The notes under the pieces were generated by a model that saw only the letters and a program-made list of their open reading frames with translations, made no database searches and was not told the origin of the DNA. From the NCBI GenBank assembly GCA_907163375.1, contig CAJQUW010008693.1, positions 1-64,000 of the forward strand: 64,000 bases of DNA, read 5' to 3'. Within the stretch, counting starts at the first letter, position 1; every line of letters begins with the position of its first letter. This DNA comes from Prostheceraeus crozeri. Its lineage: Eukaryota; Platyhelminthes; Polycladida; Euryleptidae. Below, piece by piece: positions 1 to 11,504 of this stretch. Made by a program: the position numbers and the translations under genes.

Positions 1-662
1 CATGAACTGAAATACAAATTTATATTTATCTATGTAGGTGCAATTAATTTTTTCAACATATTTTAACAATAAAAATTATATCGATTATGGACCCAGACGG
101 TATTAATAACCTTTTTTATGAGATGCATTAATTCTTTTCTGGGGATAGCTGGGGCGACCGACCCCAACCCAGCGCGTCCGCAGGTGACGGATAGCGGAAG
201 GCCTCTAGATATAGAGGTTCGCCACGAATAAGGGTTTCCGCCTAAATAAGTAACCGCGGACCAACCGCGGTGATTTCCAGAGGGCGAGGTGGAGCAACCA
301 GGTGGTGGCTGGGGCTCTCAAGAAATACCTCAAGTACACTCAATGAAGGAATCACCCGGCAAGCTAAGACGCCATAAAACCTTTCACCTCTGCTGCGCCG
401 TGGGAGACAACAACGTTTGGATGTCAGGCTGCTACAGGATTGGCACCTCGAACGAAAAAGGCTAGTCCGCGCCTTGGGGCAAATCAAAGGCTAAGGGAGA
501 AACCCCTAACAGAAAACCTTCAACACATCAGCCAGGGCAGCGCTGTATAGGAGTATCATGACCCATTCGTTTATGGATTCATGCAAGTAAAGGATAAATC
601 GGTGGAGGCTACCGCGTCCGGGGGCAACCGACGCGCCGAAAAACCGGGCATCGGCGAAAAAT

Positions 663-944
663 ATGCGAAGAGCCGAAGAAAGAAAACTGATTAGGATGGC
701 GACTTTGGATGTGGGAACGTTGTCGGGAAGGAGTGCTGAAGTAGTGGATTTTATGAATAGGAGAAGGTGTAAGATTTTGTGTGTACAGGAAACGAAGTGG
801 AAGTCGGATAGAGCAAGGATGCTTGGAGATGGGTTCAAACTGATTCATGCAGGAGGGAATGGAAAGTTTGATGAGGTGGGTGTGATTCTGGAGAAGGATC
901 TTGTTGAGAAAGTGTGGCGTACGGAGAGGTGGAAAGGTACGTAG
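663..944 (+). pseudogene. N-terminal part of LINE AP endonuclease, truncated by insertion
   Basis: An open frame of 93 codons that begins MRRAEERKLIRMATLDVGT and continues with RRRCKILCVQETKWK and GGNGKFDEVGVILEKDL. These are the opening strand, the catalytic QETKW glutamate region and the following strand of an APE-type endonuclease of craniofacial-type LINEs. The start is chosen because this family opens with the same Met-Arg-Arg. The frame ends just where the hAT-like element at 953 enters. The other half of the endonuclease resumes after 2228, including ADFNAHIG-type residues near 2405. A DNA-nicking enzyme for target-primed reverse transcription in the intact parent, and certainly non-functional here. 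Confidence 0.8.
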
Positions 945-952
945 GATCTTGA

Positions 953-2227
953 TAGTGATGAAAATTTTCCGGAAAATTTAGAATCAAAATTTTTCATGGA
1001 AAATTTTGGAAAAATCAGAAAATTTTGGAAAAAATCGGAAAATTTTGGAAAATTTGAAAGTTCTGATTTTTTGTGATAAGCCCTGTATGCTTTGACCGCT
1101 TCCACAGCCGAGGCAGCTACACACCAATAGAATGGGTCTATAAAACTGGTGATTTTGATCAATATTTTGAATAAAACGATTTTGAAAAATGAAGAAATTT
1201 GAATTTTTGTGATATAATTTTTACGTTTTCTATCACAGCCGAGGCCATAGGACACATCATTGATCTAAAACTCTGGATTTCATCATATCATTTCGGATTA
1301 AAACAATCGCGAGCAATACGAATTCCGCCGAGGATTTTTGAGCATTCCTTTGCCACATTGAGTGGCTATGAGCAATTTGTTGCCTTTTTTAATATTATAG
1401 CACAGACATCTTGGCGACAACGTGAATTTTTTCCTTTACAATAGGGGTATAATTTCTGGCCTGTGAAAGATCTGGAGCAAATATTAATGCAACTTTATTT
1501 GGGGTTTTTTATGGCTTGAATGTTAAGCTTCATTTAGATGCAGCCTTGATTGCATTGATACAAGATTCTTTCAGGTGGTGTAAACATGTGAAGTTAAAGC
1601 AACAGTCCAACACAGGCAGTATACATGAGCGACCATTGGAAGGAACTGTATAAAGACTGTAAACTCGTGGACATTGGAAACTAAAGATATCTGTGATGAG
1701 TAGAAGAATATCCTATTTGATAGCTTCTAACTTTGGGGTACTTGTCAGTAAATGTCGTATTGAAGGACAACCACATCATCTTCCTTTCCAGCCTCAGATG
1801 GATTCAGATAGTTCCAAATCGATTTCAGATCTACTTAAATGAATTACTGACATTTCAGATGAATTGGAGATTCTCCCGTTGAATCTAAGATCCTTTCAAA
1901 GTTGAGTTTCTGACAGATTTCTTGAAAATTCAATTAGAGAAATTGAAAATCCTTTTAATGGCTGATATTCAGATTGGAAAAGATCTGAAATAGACATGGT
2001 GGGTGCAGTTGGTTCCAAAGTTGACATGCAGGGGATGATAGAGAAGTTTTCGGTCTTTGACTATTACATTGTTTTTCAATCGACTGCAACAAGTCGCCAA
2101 AAAATGGCAAAAGCGTCAATCACCAAAAAAAAATTTAAAATTTTTCCATTGAAAATTTTCGGGAATATTTGAAAAAATTGGTAAATTTTCCGGAAATTTT
2201 CTGGAAAATTTTCATTTGCTATCACTA
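953..2227. mobile_element. hAT-like non-autonomous element, copy A (8-bp duplication GATCTTGA)
   Basis: Terminal inverted repeats start TAGTGATGAAAATTTTCC on the left and TAGTGATAGCAAATGAAAA on the reverse of the right end. The 8-bp direct repeats GATCTTGA at 945-952 and 2228-2235 flank it exactly. An 8-bp duplication and TAGTGATG-type ends point to the hAT superfamily. Both ends contain many GGAAAATTTTCC palindromes. No transposase is visible inside. It sits inside the endonuclease frame of the LINE. Related copies lie at 2779-3934 (inverted), 15260-16384 and 37285-38142. Confidence 0.85.
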
Positions 2228-2778
2228 GATCTTGATGGTTTGGCTAATGATCGTTTTCGGAGAAATGTGTTGTGTTGTCCCTCTATATGCGCACAACCCA
2301 CAAGTAGGGCGGAACCATGAGAGAAAAACGTAATTCAGAAGAAAAAGTTGAGGAAATGATACTGTTAGTGGGTTGGAGGATGAACTAATCTTGTTTAGCA
2401 GGTGTTTCAATGCGCATATCGGCAATGGATGCAAGGAGGATGAGAGGAGTGTTGATCAATTCGGAAGGGGAGAGAAAATGCCGGTGGGCAGGGACTGCAA
2501 AGTGCTAGCCGGTGTTGAACAGCACTTGACAACTCAGCACAAGACACAGGTTTGGACGTATGTGTATACGGAGAGGACAAGAAAAAGAAACGAAAGCAAG
2601 AAAATAATTTCAGTGGTGAGATGTGTAAGGGAGGGTTGAAAGTTAGAAGAATACGAAGTGAGATCAATGAGGCCTTCTTATACTGGACTGAGCGCAACCC
2701 TGGTGGAATCCGAAGAGGAGTTGATGGGGATCTGAGTCAGAAAAGCATTCATCGGAGAGCTAGCAGAGAAGTGTTGAG

Positions 2779-3934
2779 TTGTGATGCATAAATTGGAAAA
2801 TTTTCCAGAAAATTTCCGGAAAATTTTCCAATTTTTTCAAATTAATAAAAAAAAAAAAATTTTTTTTTCCCCCCCCCCCCACACGGCAAAAATTTTCCAT
2901 TGGAAATTTTTGAAATTTATTTTTCGCTGTGATTGGCGTTTTTTTCTTTGTTTTGGAGACTTATTATAGTCGTTTTGAATTGCTATGTAATATTCAAAGT
3001 TCAAATGCTTCTCTCATCCCTGTTTGTTAACTTTTGGTACCAACTGCACCTTTTCCATGTCTATTTCAGTTCTTTCCAAAATGGATTTCAGATATTCTAG
3101 CTGAAATTTCAGATATCTGTCACAAGTTCAACTTTGAAAAGATCTTTAATTCAACTGGAGATCTCCAACTTCATCTTAGCTCAATATCTGAAATTCCATT
3201 AGGGCAGATCTGAAATAGAATTTGGATCTATCTGAACATGCTGAACTAGAAATTGGATGAAGGGTATCGCCTCAACGATGATATCGGACAATGCGCCAGA
3301 AGTTTGCAGCTGATCATAGATATTCTTTTGCTCATCACAGTATTCTTTAGTGATTCCAAAATAATCTCACAAGTTTACAGTCTTATATTTCCAATTTGGT
3401 CGCAATGAGTGCTGCGATGTTTATACTTCATCAATGTTCATCAAAACACGAAGAATTTTTGCATATGTTAACGCATGCATAAAGCTAACTTTGAGCCAAC
3501 AATTAAGCATAACTCACAATGATGGAAGTACATTATTTCGCTCGTTGTTTCCTTTCACATTGCATGGAAATTATATACCCCTATGTAAAGCAAAAGATTC
3601 ACGTTATCCAAAGGGTGTCTGTAATAATTAAGAATAATAACAAAAATGGCAACAAGCACTGGTGGCAAAGGAATTGCAAAAATTCGCGGACGGAACTCGC
3701 ATTGCTACGATCGCTTTAATCGAAATAGGGCCTAATGATGAAAATTAAGAGTTTTAGACCCAAATTTATTGGTACGCAGCTGCCTCGGCCAGTTGAATGC
3801 GCTCAAATTACAGGGCCTATCAAAAAATCAAAACTTGTCAAAATTTTCCAAAATTTTTCAAAATTTTCCTATTTTTTTCCTAATTTTCCACGGAAAATTA
3901 TTGATGAAAAAATTTTCGGAAAATTTTCTCACTA
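2779..3934. mobile_element. hAT-like non-autonomous element, copy B (inverted relative to A)
   Basis: The left end TTGTGATGCATAAATTGG plus GAAAATTTTCC matches the right-hand terminus of copy A, and the right end GAAAATTTTCTCACTA matches its left-hand terminus, so this copy faces the other way. The interior also matches A in reverse (for example CATGTCTATTTCAG near 3057). It splits the LINE between an AREVL-like and a GGRQDK-like stretch. I see no clean 8-bp duplication; the flanks AGAGAAGTG and ATAGAAGGTG are only similar. A 13-A/9-T/11-C homopolymer stretch lies near 2847-2880. Confidence 0.75.
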
Positions 3935-6166
3935 CATAGAAGGTGGTCGGCAGGACAAATGGATAAGAATGGGGGCCAGTCGAAAACAGCAATGTGGTGG
4001 AATTGAGAAGTCAGAAAGGTGACGTAAGAGAAAAGAATACAGCCATGGAAGGAGGTAGAAAGCGTGAGTGATGACAAAGCGAAGAAGGAGGTTTGAACAC
4101 GAAAGCATTGGGAAGATTCAAGAGATCAAACAAAGAATGGTAGTGGACAGGCAAATGAGAGCTGCAGAGCGAGGGCTGTTATGAAGCATAGAGAATGATA
4201 GAGGAAGAAAAACAAATTTACCGACTCGCAAAAGCAAAGGAGCAGGAAGAAAGGATGTTGTGGCCGTCCAGGATGTAAGCAACAAGCGGAGTGATTGTTT
4301 CGTGTCCGCAGCACATCAAGAAGGTGTGGAAAGATATTTTCAAGGAGGTTGCTGAACAAAACGCCGAAGGCGCAGCGAAGTTGTACGTCTTGTAGTGTGA
4401 GATCGAAGCGGTTTTATAGAAGAAATCAAGACAGAAGAATTCGAGAACTTCTTGAGAAAGATGAAGACAGGAAAAGCAACTGGCAAGGATGAATAGCGAC
4501 CGGAAATGTTGAAGTTTGCGGGAGAAAACTGGTATTGAGTTGCTATAGCTAGACTTTTTCGGTCTGTGCTATGAAAAAGGGGAAAATCCCAGAGGACTGG
4601 AGGCTGGGTTTGATTGTCCCATTTTGGAAAGGAAAGGAAACAGGCGACAGGACTGAGAAATACAGAGAATCATATTTTAGTCAAGTGATGAAATTGTTTG
4701 GAGCGCTATCGACGGAAGGCTGAGATCACAAGTGGAACACGAAATGGGATGAGGAGACAGCATGGTTTTCAGAAAAGGTAGAAGTACATCAGATGGTATG
4801 TTTGCGGGTGAGACAGAACGATGGAGGGAAGACGACTGAAAGAGAAGAAAAGCATAGCGATAGGTAATTCGTAGACTTTAGGAGAAGAAAGCTTATTGAC
4901 AGCGCCCTAGACCCTGTGGCAACCTTGAGATGGTTAACAATGCTGGTAGAGAAAGAGGTGTACTTATCGAAAAGAGGTACGAAAGAACAGAGCGGCAGTG
5001 ATGTTTGGAGATAACATCTGCGAAGATTTCGAAATAAAAACAGGGCTCAGACAAGGATGTGCTTTAAGTCCATTTTTGTCTCATTCTGATTATGGAATTT
5101 GTATGTCAAGGAAAAGCGAAAGAACATGATGCAATTAAACAAGATTAATGGCATGCTGGACGGATTCTAGCTGTGATAACGAAGTCGAGGTGGAGCTACA
5201 AGACTCAACTGGAAAAGTTAAGGTGCTGAATTCCAAAGCATGGTCTGCACATCAATATCGGATAAGACGGAAGTAATGTGGGGTGGAAAGGAGCCCAATG
5301 GACATAGTTAAGTGTTGAGGTGCACAGGATTCAGCTAAAGCGACAACGGGTATCAAAGTTACTTGGGAGGTGTGGTGGCTCGGAAGATGGGCGAGCGAAT
5401 GGAAGTGGAAATGAATAGGAGAATTAGAGCCAGGGGTCGGAGCCTAATCAGAAGGTGCTAGGAGTGTTGGGAGACTGAAGGACAGCACAGATATTCAGAC
5501 GGAAGTGTTAGAGGTGTGTTCCACTAGTCACACTGGTTGAACATGGCGCCACCTAAGGATCAGCAAGATAGATTGCAAGGGTTGTGCGAGAACAATTGGC
5601 TGGTGGAGGTTGTGTGGATGTGAAGTTGGTTGACAGAAGGAAAACTTTGAGAAATGAGACTCGAGATGTCTGAGAGTTCTTAACGGATCGATGACTCAGT
5701 GGATTGTGGGAAAGGACTATCTTGGGCAGGACATGTGGCACGGAATGAATGTGCAGAGGCTACCAGGCGAATGGGAGCAAGAAATGAGTGTGCGAAAAGA
5801 GGAAAAGACCGAGAATTCGTTGGAGTGACTGTGTCAAAAGAGCTTTCCAGAAGGCGGATGGAAGATTGGAGAAGTAAAATTGGAGAAGCGACGCAGAAGA
5901 CAGAGTAGGTCGTATGGCGAGAGAATTGTGCACAATGGGGATTGAATTATGAGCGGGCTGACATTTTACTTGACTATGTTTCTGATAATCGTTTATGTGG
6001 TGTTACCCTGATGGTTTGTGACTGTAGATTGTGTGTGTTTCTAATGAAATTTCATGATGTATATTGAAATGTCTCCTTTTTATTCTTGTTTGTATGAATC
6101 CCCCTACCCCATTTATATGGGAGAAAAGGGTTGTTTAAAATAAAAAATAAATATAAAAATTACTGT

Positions 6167-7670
6167 TGTTTATCATGCTTGGCATATCTGCTTTGATCCA
6201 TCAAATATAATAGATGAAATTTTAGAAAAATTGGTCACGATGCCATTGTCACAGACATGTACTGTACAAAGGGTTAGTGACAGGATTATAATCCACATCC
6301 TCACGTCATGTCTACTTGAAAAAGATGCCATGTTGCTGGACCATGGGGTCTGGTAGCCAAATGAAATTAGCGTGTTCATCACTGCCGTCTGACTCCAGTT
6401 TCAATCTGTTAAGTTAACGTTTGCCAGGTTGTCGGATAGATGAATGACACTTCCGCTTGATGGAAGATTAGCATATCCAAGAGTTGGCTCATGCATGTGG
6501 AAATAGACAGATGTCGGATGTTCAAGATTTTCAAATGTATGATTACTGCTTGTTGGTTACGGCAAAATAAGGTTACACTGCAATTCCAATTTAGTTTTTT
6601 ACAATTATAAATCTTTGAAATTTCCATATGTGTTCCCATGATGTGCACGTGGTTTATCCTTAGTTCAGGTATTTTCAGCGACTGAAAGAATTCGATCTAT
6701 CTACTGTGTGTTTATTATCCACCTGGTATGAGTAAAGTAGGTCAGTTGCAATGGAAACATTTTAATTCAACATTGTCTCTTCTTGAGGCACAAATAAGGT
6801 CTTTTCGAAGTTAGAGTGTGCTAACTAATCACGAACTACCTTTGTCGACATCTCTCAGCCTAATTACCATGGCTGGCTTTTTTACACTTTATTTATTCTA
6901 ATGAAATTGCAAATTCATTGTGGTTCTCTGATTGACAACATGTATTCTGAGTGGTAATAACCCTTTGTAAAAAGTTAGCCATGCGGTCTCAAAGCGGTTG
7001 AAAGGATGAAAACGCTCTCAATGCGCAATAGGCTTTGTCGTCTGATGCTTCTGTTTTTTGGGTTCTTTTGTCTTAAGGTTGTGACCGTGCTCCGGCTAAA
7101 CTATCATATTCTGGAATATTGTTTGTATTTTGCTGGTCATTTGAATTTATCTAGTTCCATTATTTGATCATTATGTTCTCTATGTTTGATTATTTTAATG
7201 TTGTGGTAGGCTTCGTCCTCACTAATACACCACCATTGGTTTCACTGATATCGTACAGTCACCAGTTGTTTCTTGTACGTTAGAATCAGGGTTTTATTGG
7301 AAGGGCAAGTTTTTGGACTCATTTGTGATCTAGTTCCTTTCACCGTTATCTTTTCTCCCCCCTCCTCATGGGTTGCAGGTTTAAGGTGTGACGCTAATCC
7401 AACGCATTCACGGTCCATACGGGCGTCAGGTAGTTCGAGGGTCCGAAAGTCCATTGGTAAGGCTTTGGGAGGCAGACCCGGTCAACTGCCAACCAACGCA
7501 TAATCACAATCAATACCGGTTTGCAGTGATGAAAACTGGAGAAGCATGATTAATTCGTTAATTGTTGATAAATGTTTCACGTCCTTCCATGGAGCAATTA
7601 AAATTAGTCATGATGCGCCCCATTTTATCATTTTATTCATCACTGCGTCGAAAACATTGAACAGTTGATT
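6167..7670. other. Unassigned AT-rich sequence
   Basis: Only short open frames without recognisable motifs. No repeat end, RNA gene or coding domain that I can support. A slightly GC-richer patch at 7340-7500 shows no known domain. Confidence 0.5.
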
Positions 7671-7673
7671 CAA

Positions 7674-7958
7674 CTATTGTACTTGAGTGTCATATCCGAC
7701 TCTTACTTTTGTAAAAATGTATGTATTATGGTTGCTTTTTGCATCACCTATGTCATAGTCTAAACTACGATCGGGGCATCTATTTATGTATTTGCGAGCA
7801 TCGGGCATAGTCCTACGGGCACGGCGATGTGCAATAATGACTTGATTGCGAATTAATATCCGGTCTGTCAGTGGACATGGTAGGGATTCATTGGGGCATG
7901 CATGGGACGTGGGCCTAATGTATGTCGGTAAACTCATTATACAATTGAATGTAGTCAC
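7674..7958 (-). pseudogene. Possible relic of a retrotransposon endonuclease C-terminal end
   Basis: A 94-codon minus-strand frame contains DRILIRNQVIIAHRRARRTM followed by PDARKY. This resembles the tail of LINE endonucleases, where an N-Q-I-D-H-type strand is followed by a basic segment and an R-G-A-D/S-D-H motif. The D and S-D-H catalytic residues are not visible, the neighbours give no support, and the match rests on one short stretch. It may be chance. Confidence 0.3.
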
Positions 7959-10135
7959 TGTCGAATTCTCTCACATCACACTATTTGAAGGCTAGACCTG
8001 AACCCATGCTAGCTGCAAGTTCCAGCTTTGTGTATAGCGAGGAGTCATTTGAAGTGAATCTCGACACATTCGTAATATAGCATTTGTAGTAGCGTTGATG
8101 CTGCTTAAGCGTGGTTGGTTTAGGCTAAATCATCACGACAGAAGGATTTTAACTTCTCTATGGATTATGATATTCTCTAGTTTTTGACTGGGTGAATTTA
8201 AAATGCATGCGTGAATTGTACGTTTGACGCGTAAACTTATGTTTTAGCATGTCATTGGGGGCAATGCCGACATCGAACTTCCCGACAGTGCAGTTTGTAT
8301 TTATTTCACGATCTCCAGATGTGAGAACGTCTGCGTTGCCAGCTTCCCCCCCCTAAAAAAACCCCCGGTTTCTCTGAAAACACCCAATGCTATTCTAGAG
8401 CGACAGCACTTGACAGGCGTCCACCCCAAAATTAAACATTGTGTTTTTGATTAAAAAGAACATTGAACGCTTGTTTTATGCACATGAACGAACGCGGAAG
8501 GTTGGTGATAGCTCATTGAGCGGTAAACCCGAAATGAAAGGGTCTTGAATAGGCTTGTGATCGGAAGATTGAACTAACGGAAAAATATGACCGTAGTCAG
8601 AAATCCCTTGTCAGATCATCACTGAGGTGCCTTCGGCCTACGCAACGGACATTCCTGCCCGTCCTGTCAGATAGGTATCGAACTTTCAGATATTCGTAGA
8701 GAGATAAGTACTACAAAGCTGGTGGTCATTCTGCCTCAAGGACAACCACTGGATCACATCCTTCCCCCACCGTGTGTCGCCCTGTTTAGTACTTACATCG
8801 GCCAACAGAGACTTAAGTCACGTCGATTCCTTATCCAGCCATGCCTCACGCTATGTCCACGGTTGTCCTTCGAAACCCGCCCTCGCGTGTAGCGATCGTG
8901 TCCTCACTGCGTCGCCTCTCCTCCGATCCTCGTGTGCCAAAGAATCCCCTTGCGCTCCTAACCCGGCCTCGATCTTCTGGCAAAACACTGGTGATGATAT
9001 TGAAACCGTCTCTGTTTATGGAGTAACTCGCACATCGGAGAGTCTCCCAACGTTGAGGCCACCACAAAGTTCGACTTCTTTGCAGATTCGGCCACTCAAT
9101 TACAATCAATCGTCACTATCATCGAGGACTGTCCCCTCTTCAAAGCTATGAGAAAGGGTGTCGCAGGTCTTTCGTTTGTCCGGATGATGATATCACCAGT
9201 AGGGCTCTTCCCCTAGAACTCTAATCCCCTTTTCCTCATATAATCGTCTGAATAGTGATTTTCTTTTTGCGCTAAAGGGTTTTTGTAGTGATTTGTTCAA
9301 ATAAAACGCTTTATAGATTTATACACCCATCGATAAGGGAGACAGACAGTTTTGAACATTCTTTGAGATGCAAATTAAAAGACAGGGACTCCTTAACTGA
9401 ATTTTGGGAAATATGCTGTTGCACAAACTCGGGTTAAAAACAACCCCCCCTTATTTTTTTCAATTTTGTCATCATTTGGATGCGATGGATGATTGCCAAT
9501 AATGAGGTCATGTCGGATCAGGAAAAACGATGGTCATGTCATGTCGTCATGACATTAGGAGTTCGAATCTCCAGTCTCATGTGACAGAGATTTTGGATGA
9601 TGCAACAGCTGACAGACATAGCTGCTAGCCTTAATGTTTAAAGGGAAAAAAGTGCATTCAAATAATCTAATGAAAATGCTAAAATATAATTAAGGTGTGT
9701 GTAATTTTATTCTGTCAATAAAGTCTAGTTAAGTTGCGTATGTTATTGCTATGCAGTGCTCGATTCTACAGGATGGCTGCCGAGGCATTATAACTTTTCT
9801 GGGTTCACGTGACATGTTGTGTCCTATAACGTAAGTATATATCAGCAGCGTTTGACATACTAAGTTTTTAATTTAACCATTAATGTGCTTGCATTTCGAT
9901 TTTATCAAATGAATGGTGTTGGAGAACCAGTACCAAATGATGAAATAAGCAATCAGATAGTTTAACCACAAGAAGAATAGTATTATACATATCTCCTGTG
10001 TCATTGTCACCTTGGCGATGCAATTTTCATAAATTAGCTCCGATGGATTCTGTGTCTGACATCAGTGTTCAGCCTTATTTATAGAGTATTTTCCGAGCTT
10101 ATCCATGGCCACTCCATGCTACGGCACTGATGAGG
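7959..10135. other. Unassigned region with a GC-richer island
   Basis: The stretch 8340-9180 is more GC-rich than the rest and holds overlapping open frames on both strands (125 codons plus at 8774-9151; 87 codons minus at 8846-9109), none with a domain I recognise. It may be part of another old mobile element. The remaining sequence shows nothing I can name. Confidence 0.4.
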
Positions 10136-10139
10136 GCAA

Positions 10140-10650
10140 AAAACGTATCAGAGACAATGATCATGATTAATTTTAAGGATGTAAAGGGTTCCACTTTGCT
10201 ATTCAGATTCAGAAAGGAAACATAAAATTTAGTAAATCATGAAATCAAGCCGATCTTATTATGAATATTGAATCAATTATACTTGCGATATTTCAGCAAG
10301 AGGAAACAATAAGATCTTTACTTTTCATGAAGACTTGCACTATAATGTGGTTCATGAACTTCCCTTGATAATCAACTTAAATTTCTGCTTTAATTGAGAA
10401 CTTGTTTAGTAAATGTTCATTCCTTTCTTACTTTTATACTGTTTATACTATTTATTAGAGATAAGTGCTATTAAAAACACAGAAACAAGTTGCAAAAGAA
10501 TCCTAAAAGTGATCAGAATATTTTTAGACGGGCAGGAAAATGATCTCCGCAAAAAACTGAATCTGTTGTTATCAAGATTTTCAGTGTATGCTGACATTTT
10601 TTGAGTAGACACTCTACTTGAGTAGTACTTACTCTAGTTATGTCTAGAAG
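10140..10650 (+). repeat. Dispersed repeat E, copy 1 (3' part)
   Basis: Shares ordered, diverged blocks with 16385-16960 and 22690-23190: GATGTAAAGGGTTCCAC, ATTTCAGC, TTTTCATGAAGACTT, CCCTTGATAATCA, ATTCATTCCTTT, TCTCCGCAAAAAACTGA and TTTTTGAGT. No protein or terminal repeat is visible, so the class is unknown. Only the right-hand part of the unit is clear here. Confidence 0.7.
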
Positions 10651-11500
10651 GGATCAATGTGTCGACATTGTCCCTTTTCTATTTTTTTTAGTAATTATCG
10701 AATAATTTTATTCATGCTTTGTATACATTTGTGCGAGCACAACATTTACTGCTGTTAACCAGTAGGCCTACTGCTTACATTTGTTAACATAGCGGTCTGA
10801 TCTGGCCACTGTGAACGTAGTGTTTTGAATTTGAAGCACATTAATTTTGATGAATTAAAGCAAAGGCATCCAATGCACAATTAAAAATGATTATGTGGAT
10901 TTGAATTAAATCAACTTTCTAGATCCTGCTTTTATACTGAACCGCTCTGCTGATCACGAAGATAACACGGTAACTTCAAAGTTTTAGCAGTGAGGCAGGC
11001 ACAGAATTATAAAAGCCCCCATTTTCGAACTGTTAAGGCGAATCAACATATTGTGTTTTTTTGTACTCTGTATGTGCCAAAGCAACCTACAATGGTATGT
11101 GTTTTCTAATTTGACGTGATATGATGTTTTTTTATATATCTCAAGTGTGAAATGTATATATGTTAATTTATGGATGTTTGCATCATTCTCGCTGTCTTTT
11201 TTTGTAGTACTTTATCTTTATCAACTTTTACAGAAGTTGCGTGGGAGAAGTTGAGTCATCCGAGTCCATTGCTAAATCCTTTGAAATGTTTCGCAGTGTT
11301 TCCTTGCTATGCTACTTGCAAATATGTGAATAGAATGTTATATCTCGTCTATTTGAAAATGTTAGAAATTAAGAGAAGAGACGCAGTAGGCAGATTACTT
11401 GCTGAGGACGGGCTAAAAAGCAGTATGAACATTTGAGTGTGAGGCAGAGTCCCCATTCAAACCTGTTGAGAGGGCCAAGGGAAAGTCAGACAGTAGACTC
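10651..11500. other. Unassigned AT-rich sequence
   Basis: Contains only short unremarkable frames (the longest is 88 codons, 11170-11436, no motif). It leads directly into the A/G/T-only tract. Confidence 0.5.
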
Positions 11501-11504
11501 ATGA

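Larger units (their letters stand above)
120..6166 (+). mobile_element. Decayed LINE (endonuclease + reverse transcriptase, craniofacial-development-protein-2-like), carrying two nested insertions
   Basis: A plus-strand non-LTR retrotransposon about 3.6 kb long once the insertions at 953-2227 and 2779-3934 are removed. It opens with a GC-rich 5' region (about 139-660) that stands out from the AT-rich surroundings. An endonuclease start follows at 663. Later readable pieces include DLEKVW-like and ADFNAHIG-like endonuclease stretches (2225-2640), a basic linker (3950-4400), KMKTGKATGKDE and PEDWRLGLIVPFWKGK (4450-4640), TGLRQGCALSPF (5040-5078) and a GHVARNECAE tail (5699-5908). It ends in an A-rich TAAAATAAAAAATAAAT tail near 6165. 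Many stops and frame changes make it inactive, and I could not find the YADD/FADD box. The clade name (RTE-like versus related) is uncertain. Confidence 0.8.

Noticed and set aside
8774..9151. 125-codon frame in a GC-richer patch
   Set aside because: Serine/proline-rich translation with overlapping frames on both strands, no recognisable domain. Open length can be explained by higher GC.
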